Below, piece after piece: positions 22,263 through 31,535 of a stretch of DNA of 38,151 nt. The stretch's first letter is position 1; each line of letters starts with the position of its first letter. The notes under the pieces are model-generated. The model saw only the letters and a program-made list of their open reading frames with translations, was not told the origin of the DNA and made no database searches. Both the position numbers and the translations under genes were made by a program. The DNA is from Muribaculaceae bacterium (GTDB lineage: Bacteria > Bacteroidota > Bacteroidia > Bacteroidales > Muribaculaceae), in the NCBI GenBank assembly GCA_022509125.1, contig JAFLTU010000022.1:1-38151 (forward strand), written 5' to 3'.

Positions 22263-24854
22263 ATGAATTTCAATAATTTCACAATCAAGTCACAGGAGGT
22301 TATCCAAAAGGCGATCGATCTGACACGCCAGAATGGCCAGCAGTTGATAGAGCCGGTTCATATCCTGAAGGCACTTATCGGAGAGAGCGAGACCATCGTT
22401 AATTTTGTATTCCAGAAATTAGGAGCTAATCTGAATGCAGTTGTTCAGAATGTAGACCGCGATATCCAGTCGTTGCCAAAAGTTAGCGGCGGGGATGTGA
22501 CACTCAGCCGGGAATCCAACGACGCTTTGCAAAAGGCCATTGATTTTTCAAAGTCGATGGGCGATGAGTATGTGTCGGTAGAAGCAATTCTGATGGGAAT
22601 ATTCCGCACCCGTTGCAAGGCGTCTCAACTGTTAAAGGATGCAGGAGTTACTGAAGACGGGCTAAAGGCCGCAATCAATGAACTTCGGAAAGGCAACAAG
22701 GTGACGCAACAGAGCGCGGAGGAATCTTATCAAGCTCTATCGAAATATGCTATCAATCTAAATGACCGAGCCCGTAATGGAAAACTCGATCCTGTAATCG
22801 GGCGTGACGAAGAGATACGTAGAGTCTTGCAGATTCTTTCGAGAAGGACAAAAAACAACCCGATGCTTGTAGGCGAGCCAGGCACCGGAAAAACAGCCAT
22901 CGCAGAAGGTTTAGCCCACAGAATCGTGAGAGGTGACGTTCCTGAGAACCTTAAGAGCAAACAGATTTATTCTCTCGACATGGGAGCCTTGGTGGCCGGT
23001 GCAAAATATAAGGGAGAATTTGAGGAGAGATTGAAGGCCATCGTTAATGAAGTTACCCAGAGCGACGGCGAAATTATCCTTTTCATCGATGAAATCCACA
23101 CTTTGGTTGGAGCCGGGAAAGGAGAGGGGGCCATGGATGCCGCCAACATATTGAAACCGGCTCTCGCCAGGGGAGAATTGCGATCCATTGGCGCCACGAC
23201 TCTGGATGAATATCAGAAATATTTTGAGAAGGACAAAGCTCTGGAGAGAAGGTTCCAGAAGGTTATGGTGGACGAGCCGGATGAACTTGCGGCAATCTCG
23301 ATTCTAAGAGGCTTGAAAGAGAGGTATGAGAACCACCATAAAGTAAGAATAATGGACGAGGCCATCATTGCGGCCGTGCAGTTGAGCGTAAGATATATAA
23401 CAGACAGATTTCTTCCCGACAAGGCCATCGACCTTATAGACGAGGCTGCCTCCAAATTAAGATTGGAGATGGACTCGATGCCCCAAGCCCTCGACGAGGC
23501 CTCTCGTAAAATCAAGCAACTCGAAATTGAAAGGGAAGCTATCAAGCGAGAAGGAGACGACTATAAGATAAAAGAGATAGATGAAGATCTGGCCAATCTT
23601 AGGGACACCGAGAAATCCCTTTTGGCAAAATGGAAGGCCGAGAAGGAAGAGATCAACAAGATCCAGCAAAACAAGATTGACATCGAGCAACTCAACCATC
23701 AGGCTGAGACTGCAGAACGTGAAGGCGATTATGCCAAGGTGGCCGAAATCCGCTATAGTAAGATAAAAGAGAAAGAGGAGCAGATCAAACAATATCAGGA
23801 GAAGCTCCATCAGATGCAAGGAGAGGGAGCCTTGATCAAAGAAGAGGTTGATGCCGAAGACATAGCAGAGATTGTGAGTCGCTGGACCGGAATACCGGTT
23901 AAGAAGATGGCGCAAAGCGAGAAAGAGAAGCTTCTGCATCTTGAAGAGGAACTCCATCACAGAGTGATCGGACAGGATGATGCCATCAAGGCAGTGAGCG
24001 ACGCCGTGAGAAGATCAAGGGCCGGTCTCAATGATCCTCGTAGACCGATAGGATCATTTATCTTCCTGGGCACGACAGGCGTTGGTAAAACCGAACTTGC
24101 GAAAGCCTTAGCAGAATATCTATTTGACGACGAAGACATGATGACCCGAATCGACATGTCGGAATATATGGAAAAACATTCAGTGTCGCGTCTTGTCGGA
24201 GCTCCTCCGGGATATGTCGGCTATGAAGAGGGCGGCCAGCTTACAGAGGCTGTCAGACGCAAACCCTATAGCGTAGTGCTCTTTGATGAAATTGAAAAGG
24301 CCAATCCAGACGTATTCAATATTCTATTGCAGGTGCTTGACGACGGAAGGTTGACCGACAACAAGGGAAGGTTTATTAACTTCAAGAATACTATTATCAT
24401 CATGACCTCCAACGAGGGTTCTAACATCATCCGAGAGAACTTCGCCAATATGAAGGATGATGAGAGGGAAGAGGTGATTTATAAGACGAAGCAAGATGTG
24501 ATGGACCTCTTGAAGATGAAGATCCGGCCGGAATTCCTCAACCGTATCGATGAGATAGTGATGTTCACTCCGTTGAACAAAAAGGAAATTCAAGAGATTG
24601 TAGACTTGCAGGTGAGAAGCGTTCAAAAGATGCTTGAATTCAACGGAGTGACCCTGGAAGTTACCAAACCGGCTCTTGAACTCTTGGCGGAAGATGGTTA
24701 TGATCCCGAATTCGGGGCAAGGCCAGTGAAACGGACAATACAGAGAATGGTGCTCAACCAGCTTTCGAAGGATATTCTTTCGCAGAAGGTAGACCGCGAG
24801 CATCCGATTAAGATAGATCGAAAAGGCGACGACCTTGTATTCACCAATGAATGA
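22263..24854 (+). CDS. clpB: ClpB protein disaggregase
   Basis: 863 residues, normal for ClpB. Two N-terminal Clp repeats (about 1-145); AAA domain 1 with Walker A GEPGTGKT (204-211) and Walker [12 protein letters not shown]; a long charged coiled-coil middle domain (about 400-530) that distinguishes ClpB from ClpA and ClpC; AAA domain 2 with Walker A GTTGVGKT (603-610) and [10 protein letters not shown]; arginine-finger region [11 protein letters not shown] near the C-terminus. With DnaK it extracts and refolds aggregated proteins in the cytoplasm. pyrF starts only 7 bases after the stop, so read-through transcription is likely. No heat-shock promoter motif is recognisable in the 113-base upstream gap. 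Confidence 0.98.
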   Translation: MNFNNFTIKSQEVIQKAIDLTRQNGQQLIEPVHILKALIGESETIVNFVFQKLGANLNAVVQNVDRDIQSLPKVSGGDVTLSRESNDALQKAIDFSKSMGDEYVSVEAILMGIFRTRCKASQLLKDAGVTEDGLKAAINELRKGNKVTQQSAEESYQALSKYAINLNDRARNGKLDPVIGRDEEIRRVLQILSRRTKNNPMLVGEPGTGKTAIAEGLAHRIVRGDVPENLKSKQIYSLDMGALVAGAKYKGEFEERLKAIVNEVTQSDGEIILFIDEIHTLVGAGKGEGAMDAANILKPALARGELRSIGATTLDEYQKYFEKDKALERRFQKVMVDEPDELAAISILRGLKERYENHHKVRIMDEAIIAAVQLSVRYITDRFLPDKAIDLIDEAASKLRLEMDSMPQALDEASRKIKQLEIEREAIKREGDDYKIKEIDEDLANLRDTEKSLLAKWKAEKEEINKIQQNKIDIEQLNHQAETAEREGDYAKVAEIRYSKIKEKEEQIKQYQEKLHQMQGEGALIKEEVDAEDIAEIVSRWTGIPVKKMAQSEKEKLLHLEEELHHRVIGQDDAIKAVSDAVRRSRAGLNDPRRPIGSFIFLGTTGVGKTELAKALAEYLFDDEDMMTRIDMSEYMEKHSVSRLVGAPPGYVGYEEGGQLTEAVRRKPYSVVLFDEIEKANPDVFNILLQVLDDGRLTDNKGRFINFKNTIIIMTSNEGSNIIRENFANMKDDEREEVIYKTKQDVMDLLKMKIRPEFLNRIDEIVMFTPLNKKEIQEIVDLQVRSVQKMLEFNGVTLEVTKPALELLAEDGYDPEFGARPVKRTIQRMVLNQLSKDILSQKVDREHPIKIDRKGDDLVFTNE

Positions 24855-24861
24855 GAAATAA

Positions 24862-25602
24862 ATGAAAAGAGACGTTATCATAGCATGTGATTTCGGATCG
24901 GTAGAAGAATGTAAGGGTTTTCTTGACAAGTTTAAAGACTTGTCGAGGAAACCTTTTCTCAAAATAGGGATGGAACTCTTTTATGCCGCCGGCCCTGAAA
25001 TCGTCAGAGAATTAAAAAAGCAAGGGTTTAAGATTTTCCTGGATCTAAAACTTCATGACATACCCAACACTGTTAAAAAAGCAATGAAGGTGTTGTCGGG
25101 TCTTGATGTTGATATGGTCAACGTGCATGCCTCAGGAACAAAAGAGATGATGAAGGCAGCCCTTGAAGGATTAACGCGAGAGGATGGTAGCAGGCCTTTA
25201 TTGATAGCTGTGACCCAATTGACATCTACGTCTGAAACAGCGATGAGAGAACAACTTTTAATAGACAATCCAATGGATGAAACGATAGCCCATTATGCCA
25301 GGAATGCTATGGAGGCAGGGCTTGACGGAGTTGTATGCTCTCCTTTGGAAGCCTCGAAAGTGAAAGAAGCCTGCGGACCTCAATTTCTTACTGTCACCCC
25401 CGGCATTCGCTTTGCCGACTCGGCGAAGGATGACCAGGTGAGGTTTACTACACCCGCAATGGCCCGAGAATTAGGGTCTGATTTCATAGTTGTAGGGCGC
25501 CCTATCACAGCAGCAGCCGATCCGGTAGCTGCCTATCAAAAATGTGTTGAAGAATTTTGCCAAGACGAAGAATTACTATACAATCCCTCAACGTTTATAT
25601 GA
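24862..25602 (+). CDS. pyrF: Orotidine 5'-phosphate decarboxylase
   Basis: 246 residues, last step of UMP synthesis (OMP to UMP). Catalytic motif [10 protein letters not shown] (about 59-68), substrate loops [27 protein letters not shown] and the phosphate-binding FIVVGRPIT. This is the short bacterial class; Bacteroides species I recall use a longer, different PyrF class. The whole sequence, including [16 protein letters not shown] and [12 protein letters not shown], reads like Bacilli or Lactobacillales PyrF. It lies 7 bases after clpB and overlaps pyrE by 4 bases. Together with pyrE and pyrB it looks horizontally acquired; this is a judgement from remembered family sequences. Confidence 0.96.
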   Translation: MKRDVIIACDFGSVEECKGFLDKFKDLSRKPFLKIGMELFYAAGPEIVRELKKQGFKIFLDLKLHDIPNTVKKAMKVLSGLDVDMVNVHASGTKEMMKAALEGLTREDGSRPLLIAVTQLTSTSETAMREQLLIDNPMDETIAHYARNAMEAGLDGVVCSPLEASKVKEACGPQFLTVTPGIRFADSAKDDQVRFTTPAMARELGSDFIVVGRPITAAADPVAAYQKCVEEFCQDEELLYNPSTFI

Positions 25603-26240
25603 ATACGACAGAGAGAAGAGTAGCGAAAGAGTTACTGAGAATTAAGGCTGTTTTTTTACGCCCCAATGATCCATTCACATGGGCCAGCGGCATCAAAAGT
25701 CCGATTTATTGTGACAACCGTCTCATCCTTTCCGACCCGGATGCCAGAAGAGTAGTGGAAGAGAGCATTGCCAAGACAGTAGACGAGCGATATCCCACCG
25801 CCCATTCTTTGATGGGGACGAGCACGGCAGGAATAGCCCATGCGGCGATAGCTGCGTGGATCTTAGGGAAGCCGATGGGTTATGTGAGAGGAGGAGCCAA
25901 GGATCATGGAAGGGAAAATCGAATCGAAGGGAGGCTTGAAAAGGGAGATAAGGTGGTGGTTATAGAAGACCTTATATCTACTGCAGGGAGCTGTGTGGAG
26001 GTTGTTGAGGCCTTGAGAGAGGCCGGGGCAGAAGTGCTCGGTATTGTCAGCATCTTCACCTATGGAATGGAAAAGGGGCTAAAGCGACTTAAAGAGGCGG
26101 AAGTGGAAAATTATTCACTTACGAATTTCGATACTCTTTGCGATGTTGCCCTTGAGGAGGGATATATCACCAAGGAGGATGAAAAGAAATTAAAGCAATT
26201 CATGAAAAATCCGACAGACCCGTCATGGCAAAACATCTGA
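25599..26240 (+). CDS. pyrE: Orotate phosphoribosyltransferase
   Basis: 213 residues from the ATG at 25599, which overlaps the pyrF stop as ATGA; an in-frame upstream ATG (25557) would extend into pyrF and is unlikely. Converts orotate and PRPP to OMP. Motifs: [16 protein letters not shown] (about 27-42), [11 protein letters not shown] with the flexible-loop lysine region, and the PRPP-binding [27 protein letters not shown] is typical of Firmicutes PyrE, whereas Bacteroides forms read more like SPFYCDNRKTLS. pyrB begins 16 bases before its stop. Confidence 0.95.
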   Translation: MNTTERRVAKELLRIKAVFLRPNDPFTWASGIKSPIYCDNRLILSDPDARRVVEESIAKTVDERYPTAHSLMGTSTAGIAHAAIAAWILGKPMGYVRGGAKDHGRENRIEGRLEKGDKVVVIEDLISTAGSCVEVVEALREAGAEVLGIVSIFTYGMEKGLKRLKEAEVENYSLTNFDTLCDVALEEGYITKEDEKKLKQFMKNPTDPSWQNI

Positions 26241-27331
26241 TAGACCCGACCGACCTGAGTAAGGAGGAACTCGAAGAGATTTTAGACCTTGGTCAGAAAA
26301 TCATAGACAACAGGGAAAAGTATTCCGAGGTATGTAAGGGAAAAAAACTTGCGACACTCTTCTATGAACCCTCCACCCGGACCCGATTAAGTTTCACTTC
26401 AGCCATGATGGAACTTGGAGGGAATGTATTGGGATTTTCGGATGCGAAGAATTCTTCAGTGAGTAAAGGTGAAACATGTGCCGACACCACCAAGGTGATT
26501 AATTGTTTTGCGGACATCATCGCAATGCGTCATTTCGAGGAGGGAGCGGCCATGGTGGCAGCCATGAATTCGAAGGTTCCTGTGATAAACGCGGGCGACG
26601 GCAGCCATAGCCATCCTACGCAGACGTTGACCGATTTATTGACTATAAAAAGGGAACTTGGCAGGATAGACAACATCACCATAGGTTTTTGCGGGGATTT
26701 GAAGTTCGGACGGACAGTGCATTCACTGATCAAGGCATTATCGAGATATGAGGGAGTCAAGGTGGTTTTAATTGCCCCGGAACAACTGCGGCTGCCGGAT
26801 TATATGAAACAAGAGGTCTGCGAAATGAATGGAGTGCCTTATGTAGAGGTAGATTCAATGGAACCTGTGATAGGGGATCTCGACGTTTTGTATATGACGA
26901 GAGTTCAGAAGGAGAGATTCCTCGATGAAGATGAATACGATCGTGTGAAGGATTTCTTTATTTTGGATGCGTCAAAATTGAAAAACGCTAAAAAAGATAT
27001 GTGCATTCTTCATCCTCTACCACGTGTTAACGAGATCAGCACGGATGTTGACTCAGATCCCCGTGCTGCCTATTTCCGACAGGTTGAGAATGGGAAATTT
27101 GTCAGGATGGCTTTGATAAGCAAACTTCTGGAATGGTCTAAAGATCCCACCAAGGATTCGCAACTTGTGCCGGAAGATGCTGTTAGAGGGAAGTATGTAT
27201 GTCGCAACAAAAGGTGCATATCCAACATAGAAACCGGAGTGGAGAGCATCTTCAGGCCTGCTCTTGACAAGCCGGGAGAGATGAGATGCCTTTATTGCGA
27301 ATCGAAACCGCAGACTAGGGAAAATAGCTGA
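26225..27331 (+). CDS. pyrB: Aspartate carbamoyltransferase catalytic chain fused to a PyrI-type zinc domain
   Basis: 368 residues against about 305 for ordinary PyrB. Catalytic part: carbamoyl-phosphate loop STRTR (50-54), the 80s loop [53 protein letters not shown] and HPLPRVNEI. The extra C-terminus (about 315-368) carries C326-x4-C331 and C355-x2-C358 with CISNIE and MRCLYCE, matching the zinc domain of the regulatory chain PyrI; the nucleotide-binding half of PyrI is absent. No separate pyrI follows. The enzyme commits aspartate and carbamoyl phosphate to pyrimidine synthesis. The catalytic part ([22 protein letters not shown]) resembles clostridial PyrB. Overlaps pyrE by 16 bases. Confidence 0.95.
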   Translation: MAKHLIDPTDLSKEELEEILDLGQKIIDNREKYSEVCKGKKLATLFYEPSTRTRLSFTSAMMELGGNVLGFSDAKNSSVSKGETCADTTKVINCFADIIAMRHFEEGAAMVAAMNSKVPVINAGDGSHSHPTQTLTDLLTIKRELGRIDNITIGFCGDLKFGRTVHSLIKALSRYEGVKVVLIAPEQLRLPDYMKQEVCEMNGVPYVEVDSMEPVIGDLDVLYMTRVQKERFLDEDEYDRVKDFFILDASKLKNAKKDMCILHPLPRVNEISTDVDSDPRAAYFRQVENGKFVRMALISKLLEWSKDPTKDSQLVPEDAVRGKYVCRNKRCISNIETGVESIFRPALDKPGEMRCLYCESKPQTRENS

Positions 27332-27390
27332 ACTCTAATCAAGATCCCACCCATAGTCCCTTCCTATAGAAGGAGGGGAAGATAGGGAAC

Positions 27391-27455
27391 CAAGAACTGA
27401 CAACTAAAAACTGAGAACAAAAAACTAATACCCAAGAACCGGGAACCGACAACAA
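27391..27455 (+). repeat. Degenerate short A-rich direct repeats before xseB
   Basis: Imperfect repeats built on AACTGACAACT, AAACTGAGAAC and ACCGACAAC with about 12-20 base spacing fill most of the pyrB-xseB gap. They are too irregular for a CRISPR array. A weak hairpin (CCTTC/GAAGG) lies just before them near 27359-27373. Confidence 0.4.
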
Positions 27456-27462
27456 TATAGAT

Positions 27463-27660
27463 ATGGAATTGACTTATACGAAGGCGATGCAGGAGCTTGA
27501 AGAGATAGTAGGGAAGATGCAGAGCGATAGTTGCGATATAGATTCACTGACAGCAATGACGAAACGGGCGGCTGAATTGATTAAATTCTGCAGGGAGAAA
27601 CTTTTCACAACTGATGAAGAGGTGAAGAAGTGTATCGAGAGCCTTAACAACCTGCAATAA
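27463..27660 (+). CDS. xseB: Exodeoxyribonuclease VII small subunit
   Basis: 65 residues, typical for XseB. A two-helix protein with the family pattern YTKAMQELEEIVGKMQS, then DIDSLTAMTKRAAELIKFCREKL. Several copies coat the large subunit XseA to form the exonuclease that degrades single-stranded DNA to oligonucleotides. xseA is usually its upstream neighbour but is absent here; the preceding gene is pyrB, 131 bases away, which fits a later insertion of the pyr block or relocation of xseA. It converges with the MurF-Alr gene, 27 bases away. Confidence 0.88.
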   Translation: MELTYTKAMQELEEIVGKMQSDSCDIDSLTAMTKRAAELIKFCREKLFTTDEEVKKCIESLNNLQ

Positions 27661-27687
27661 CTCACAAATTTCTTCAAAGTATATTTT

Positions 27688-30165
27688 TTATTCGCGGTAG
27701 TAGATTCTTTTGACTCGCGGGGAGACAGACGTGAGAACTTCATAGGGAATTGTGTCAAGGGAATCTGCGAGTCTTTGCAAGGAGGCGTTTTCTCCGAAAA
27801 TTTCCACAGAGTCACCTTCCCGGCAATCAATTCCGGAGACATCTATCATCATGGCATCCATGCAGATATTGCCGATAGTGGGTGCAAAACTGCCGTTAAT
27901 AAATACTTTTATAGCGCCATTCCCGAATTTTCGGTTGATGCCATCGGCATAACCAACGGGAAGGGTTGCTATTCTTGTTTTCCCCTTTATTTTGCCCTTT
28001 CGACCATAACCGACGGCCTCATTACCCTCAATTTCTCGGATGCATATAATCACAGAGCGAAGGGAGGAAACGATCGCCAAAGGTTTCTCTATGGACGGGG
28101 GGAGTGTGTTTGCTCCATATAAACCTATTCCGAGTCTGACTAGGTCATAGTGGTGATCCGGGAATCTCAAAATACCTGCTGAATTCAAAATATGTCGTTT
28201 AACCGGATATCCTAAAGTCTTTATAATTTCAGAAGACATTTTCTCAAAACGTTGGAGCTGCTTCAGAGTGAATTCATCCATATCGAGACAGTCGGCAGTG
28301 GCCAGATGGGAGAAGATAGAGGCAACTTTTAATTTAGAGGACATCCGCAAGTCTTCGCAAAGGCCCGGTATTTCTTCTTCGAGAAAACCCATTCGATGCA
28401 TTCCGGTGTCGAGTTTAAGGTGTATGGGATAATCTTGAAAGTCATATCTCCGGGCTTCGCGAATGAAGGTGAGGAGCATATCGGGGGAATAAACGACAGG
28501 CTCCAATCTATTGTTGAACAGGGCTTGATAGTTTGCTGCCCGGGGGTTCATAACCATAATAGGCATGATGATGCCGTTTCTGCGGAGGTCTATGCCCTCA
28601 TCGAGAGCAGCGACGGCCAGATAAGAGGCCCCGGCATCCTGTAGAGTCTTTGCAATTTCAAAACTTCCGGCACCATAACCTGAGGCCTTTACCATAGCAA
28701 TAATCCCTGTGGAAGAGGGCACATGACTGCGGAAATAATTATAATTCCTAAGCAAAGCGTCGAGGTTGACCTCTAAGACCGTCTCATGATGTCGAGCCTC
28801 CAATTGTTGAAGAATTGCCTTGAAATGAAATTCAGGGCTTGCCTTCAAAAGAATTATTTCATTATTAAAAGAGGATGGAGAAAATTCCTTAAGAAATTCC
28901 TCTACAGAATTAAAGAAAAGGGAATCCTTCGGGAAAAGGGCGGCAAAAGAGGAAAAAGAGGGCCCAATACCGATAAACCGGTTGATTTTGGTCTGCCTCA
29001 CAATACGTGCAATTTCATTATAAGTCTCTTCGATGCTGTTTCCTTCATGATGCAGGTCGCTAATTATAAGAGAAGAAGACTGCCAAGGCATTTTCCTTCT
29101 TTTCATAAAATCGATAGCAGGGATAAGGGAAGAGAGGTCGCTGGTGTAGGAATCGACCACGAGAGAGCAGCCATTCAGACCTTCGGAGACGTTTAGCCTT
29201 GTTTTGATCCTATGGAGGTGAGCAAACCGACTTTTAATTTCCTCAATGGGAATTTTTTCCTTTAAGAGGAATGCGAGGGCATTCGCATAGTTTTCGAGGT
29301 CGTAGGGTTGTGAGAGATCGGCCTCGATTTCCCCCCGGATGTTTTTATAAATAAAACGAAAGCCGTTAGACAGGGTTTGAATCAATATATCGGCTTTGGG
29401 ATTTGACAACGACCATGTCAGAGTCTTTGCCGCAGGCTTAAGAGATGAGAGAGAATTGGAAATAAAAGGATCGTCGAGTGAAAAGATTATGGTTTTTACG
29501 TTGTCTTGGATTGCAAGGATAGCTTTTTCTACAGCTTTTTCCTCCATCGAAAAGAAACCGTTGGAGTGGGGATCTCCTATATTAGTTAAGATGACGGAGT
29601 CAGGACGAATTATTTTAGCGAGAGGCTCCATTTCTCCCTTTTTCGAGATTCCAGCCTCTATAATGGCATAGTCAGAATCAGGGGATATTTGCCATAAAGA
29701 TAGTGGCACCCCGATTTTAGAGTTATAGCTACGCGGAGAGCGGGATATTTTTGCCCCCGGTTCTAGGAATTGAAAGAGCATCTCCTTAAGGGTTGTTTTG
29801 CCCCTGCTTCCTGAGATGGCCACGACTTCTTTTGCATTCCGACGTGGAAGGGCCCCAACGGAAGATAGTGCGACAAAAGAGTCGGGCACGATCAAAATGT
29901 TGGAATCCTTTATCCCCTTGAAATCCCCGGGAATTTTTTGGCACACGAAATTCCTGACCCCAATGTCATGAAGATTTTGCATGAAATCATGTCCGTCTCT
30001 TCCTCCGGGAGTTGAGAGGGCAAAAAAGAGTGCTGACTCGGCCACGAAATGATTTCTGGAATCAGTGGCCAGTTCCTTTATTTCATCATTGGGGCGGTTT
30101 ATAATGAACTTGCCTTTATTGGCAAAGGTTTTTCCCAAATTCTCAACGATAAAATCTATTGTCAT
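27688..30165 (-). CDS. Bifunctional MurF ligase-alanine racemase
   Basis: 825 residues, a fusion known in Bacteroidetes. N-terminal half (about 1-455) is a MurF-type ligase with ATP-binding GSRGKTT (119-125), IIEAGISKKGEM and VVDSYTSDLSSL, which would add D-Ala-D-Ala to the UDP-MurNAc-tripeptide. C-terminal half (about 461-825) is a PLP-dependent alanine racemase: LEVNLDALLRNYNYFR, PLP Lys493 in AMVKASGYGAG, HLKLDTGMHRMGF, LNSAGILRF, VRLGIGLYG and the LPVGYADGINR region. The two activities make D-Ala and use its dipeptide. The P-loop reads GSRGKTT rather than the commoner GTNGKTT; whether ligase activity persists is not visible. Promoter at 30210-30217. Confidence 0.93.
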   Translation of the reverse strand: MTIDFIVENLGKTFANKGKFIINRPNDEIKELATDSRNHFVAESALFFALSTPGGRDGHDFMQNLHDIGVRNFVCQKIPGDFKGIKDSNILIVPDSFVALSSVGALPRRNAKEVVAISGSRGKTTLKEMLFQFLEPGAKISRSPRSYNSKIGVPLSLWQISPDSDYAIIEAGISKKGEMEPLAKIIRPDSVILTNIGDPHSNGFFSMEEKAVEKAILAIQDNVKTIIFSLDDPFISNSLSSLKPAAKTLTWSLSNPKADILIQTLSNGFRFIYKNIRGEIEADLSQPYDLENYANALAFLLKEKIPIEEIKSRFAHLHRIKTRLNVSEGLNGCSLVVDSYTSDLSSLIPAIDFMKRRKMPWQSSSLIISDLHHEGNSIEETYNEIARIVRQTKINRFIGIGPSFSSFAALFPKDSLFFNSVEEFLKEFSPSSFNNEIILLKASPEFHFKAILQQLEARHHETVLEVNLDALLRNYNYFRSHVPSSTGIIAMVKASGYGAGSFEIAKTLQDAGASYLAVAALDEGIDLRRNGIIMPIMVMNPRAANYQALFNNRLEPVVYSPDMLLTFIREARRYDFQDYPIHLKLDTGMHRMGFLEEEIPGLCEDLRMSSKLKVASIFSHLATADCLDMDEFTLKQLQRFEKMSSEIIKTLGYPVKRHILNSAGILRFPDHHYDLVRLGIGLYGANTLPPSIEKPLAIVSSLRSVIICIREIEGNEAVGYGRKGKIKGKTRIATLPVGYADGINRKFGNGAIKVFINGSFAPTIGNICMDAMMIDVSGIDCREGDSVEIFGENASLQRLADSLDTIPYEVLTSVSPRVKRIYYRE

Positions 30166-30209
30166 GACAGAGTATGGATGGAATGAAGAGGGGGTTGAAG
30201 AAATTTTTT

Positions 30210-30217
30210 CAAAGTTA
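30210..30217 (-). promoter_or_regulatory. -7 element of the MurF-Alr gene
   Basis: Read leftward, TAACTTTG (30217-30210) matches TAnnTTTG and lies 44 bases before the ATG at 30165. A weak ATTG is present 19 bases upstream. Confidence 0.5.
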
Positions 30218-30328
30218 AAGATTTAGGGCCAAAAAGCAATGCTTGTTGGTAAATGTAAAGAGTTTAGAAGGGGGAGAATAGGAGTTGAGAAAAAGGATAC
30301 AGATAGGAAGCCAGGGGATATTGAGGGA

Positions 30329-30360
30329 TTTGTTTTAGTGGGAAATAGTGAGTAATTTTG
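30329..30360 (+). promoter_or_regulatory. Promoter abutting the AI-2E permease start codon
   Basis: -33 TTTG (30329-30332), 20-base spacer, -7 TAATTTTG (30353-30360): a consensus Bacteroidales promoter. The ATG is at 30365, only 4 bases after the -7 box, so transcription would begin at or next to the start codon. Confidence 0.6.
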
Positions 30361-30364
30361 TGAT

Positions 30365-31471
30365 ATGGAAAACAAGGGCTATCTTCGACAGCCATTCACC
30401 TTCGACAGGGTAGCGAGGATAACGTTCAGCATTCTTGGGATCATTGCGGGGCTCTATCTGCTTGATGCTTTAAAGGGAGTGTTGTTGCCTTTTTTTGTGG
30501 CCTGTCTGATTTCCTATATGTTGGAACCGATAGTGAAATGGAACATGCGGTTGCTTCATTTGCGAGGGAGGTTTCTTCCGGTGGTTCTGACATTGCTTGA
30601 AGCTTTGCTGATAGTAAGCATCTTCAGTATTTTATTTTTCCCATATTTAGTGGCAGAAGCCGAACAGATGGCCGTGATGGTCAAGAAATATGCGACAACG
30701 CAGATGGAAATTCCGTTTATCTCCGGACCAATTTATGACTTTTTAAAGGAAAATCTTGATTTTGAGAGTATCTCGCGGATGTTGACCCCGCAGGAATGGA
30801 AGGAATTGCTTAAGACAGCGTTGTCATCATCGTGGAATTTTCTAAGTTCGGGCCTGTCTTTCATTATTGGAGCAATCAGTTGGCTGATCGTGATTCTCTA
30901 CGTTATTTTCATCATGCTTGATTATGAGAGAATAATGTTGAGTTTCAAGCAATTGGTTCCTTACCCTCATCGTCGTCAAATATTTCAGATCGGAAGGGAT
31001 ATCGAGCGGTCGATGAATCGTTATTTCCGTAACCAATTTTACATCGCGATGATAGTGGGGGTATTGTTTGCGATAGGTTTTGTGATAGTTGGATTGCCTA
31101 TGGGAATTGTAATGGGTGTTTTTATCGGATTTCTGAATATGGTGCCCTATCTTCAATTGATATCCTTACCGATAACAGCCATACTGTGTCTTGTGAGCAC
31201 GGCGAGCACGGGAGTGGATTTTTGGGTAATATTCTGGGAGTGCATGGCAGTCTATGTGGTGGTTCAGATTATCCAGGATCTCTATCTAACCCCTCGGATA
31301 ATGGGTAAAGCCATGGGATTAAACCCCGCTATAATATTGCTGTCTCTGTCGATATGGGGAGCTTTATTGGGTTTTATGGGACTTATCATAGCCCTGCCTT
31401 TGACAACACTGCTTCTATCATATTATAATATTTATATTGTGGAGAGATACAGGGGTGCTGACGACTGTTAA
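30365..31471 (+). CDS. AI-2E family (PerM-type) membrane permease
   Basis: 368 residues with about eight membrane segments: three at the N-terminus (about 17-95), a soluble region (about 95-150), and a C-terminal bundle. Family marks are KGVLLPFFVACLISYMLEPI, FRNQFYIAMIVGVLFAIGF, the MGVFIGFLNMVPYLQ region (the FLNxIPYLG-type motif) and GKAMGLNPAIILLSLSIWG. Members export small solutes or signals, or act as ion antiporters; the substrate cannot be told. The gene diverges from MurF-Alr and is followed 64 bases later by a cation antiporter. The transcript may be leaderless. Confidence 0.9.
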   Translation: MENKGYLRQPFTFDRVARITFSILGIIAGLYLLDALKGVLLPFFVACLISYMLEPIVKWNMRLLHLRGRFLPVVLTLLEALLIVSIFSILFFPYLVAEAEQMAVMVKKYATTQMEIPFISGPIYDFLKENLDFESISRMLTPQEWKELLKTALSSSWNFLSSGLSFIIGAISWLIVILYVIFIMLDYERIMLSFKQLVPYPHRRQIFQIGRDIERSMNRYFRNQFYIAMIVGVLFAIGFVIVGLPMGIVMGVFIGFLNMVPYLQLISLPITAILCLVSTASTGVDFWVIFWECMAVYVVVQIIQDLYLTPRIMGKAMGLNPAIILLSLSIWGALLGFMGLIIALPLTTLLLSYYNIYIVERYRGADDC

Positions 31472-31535
31472 GAGTAATCAGTGAAAAGGATTAGATAAAG
31501 GAGAAGGTTGGGGAATAAAAAAATCAGGAATAAGG

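Noticed and set aside
27391..27455. Possible CRISPR or regular tandem array before xseB
   Set aside because: Repeats are short, imperfect and irregularly spaced, with no cas genes.
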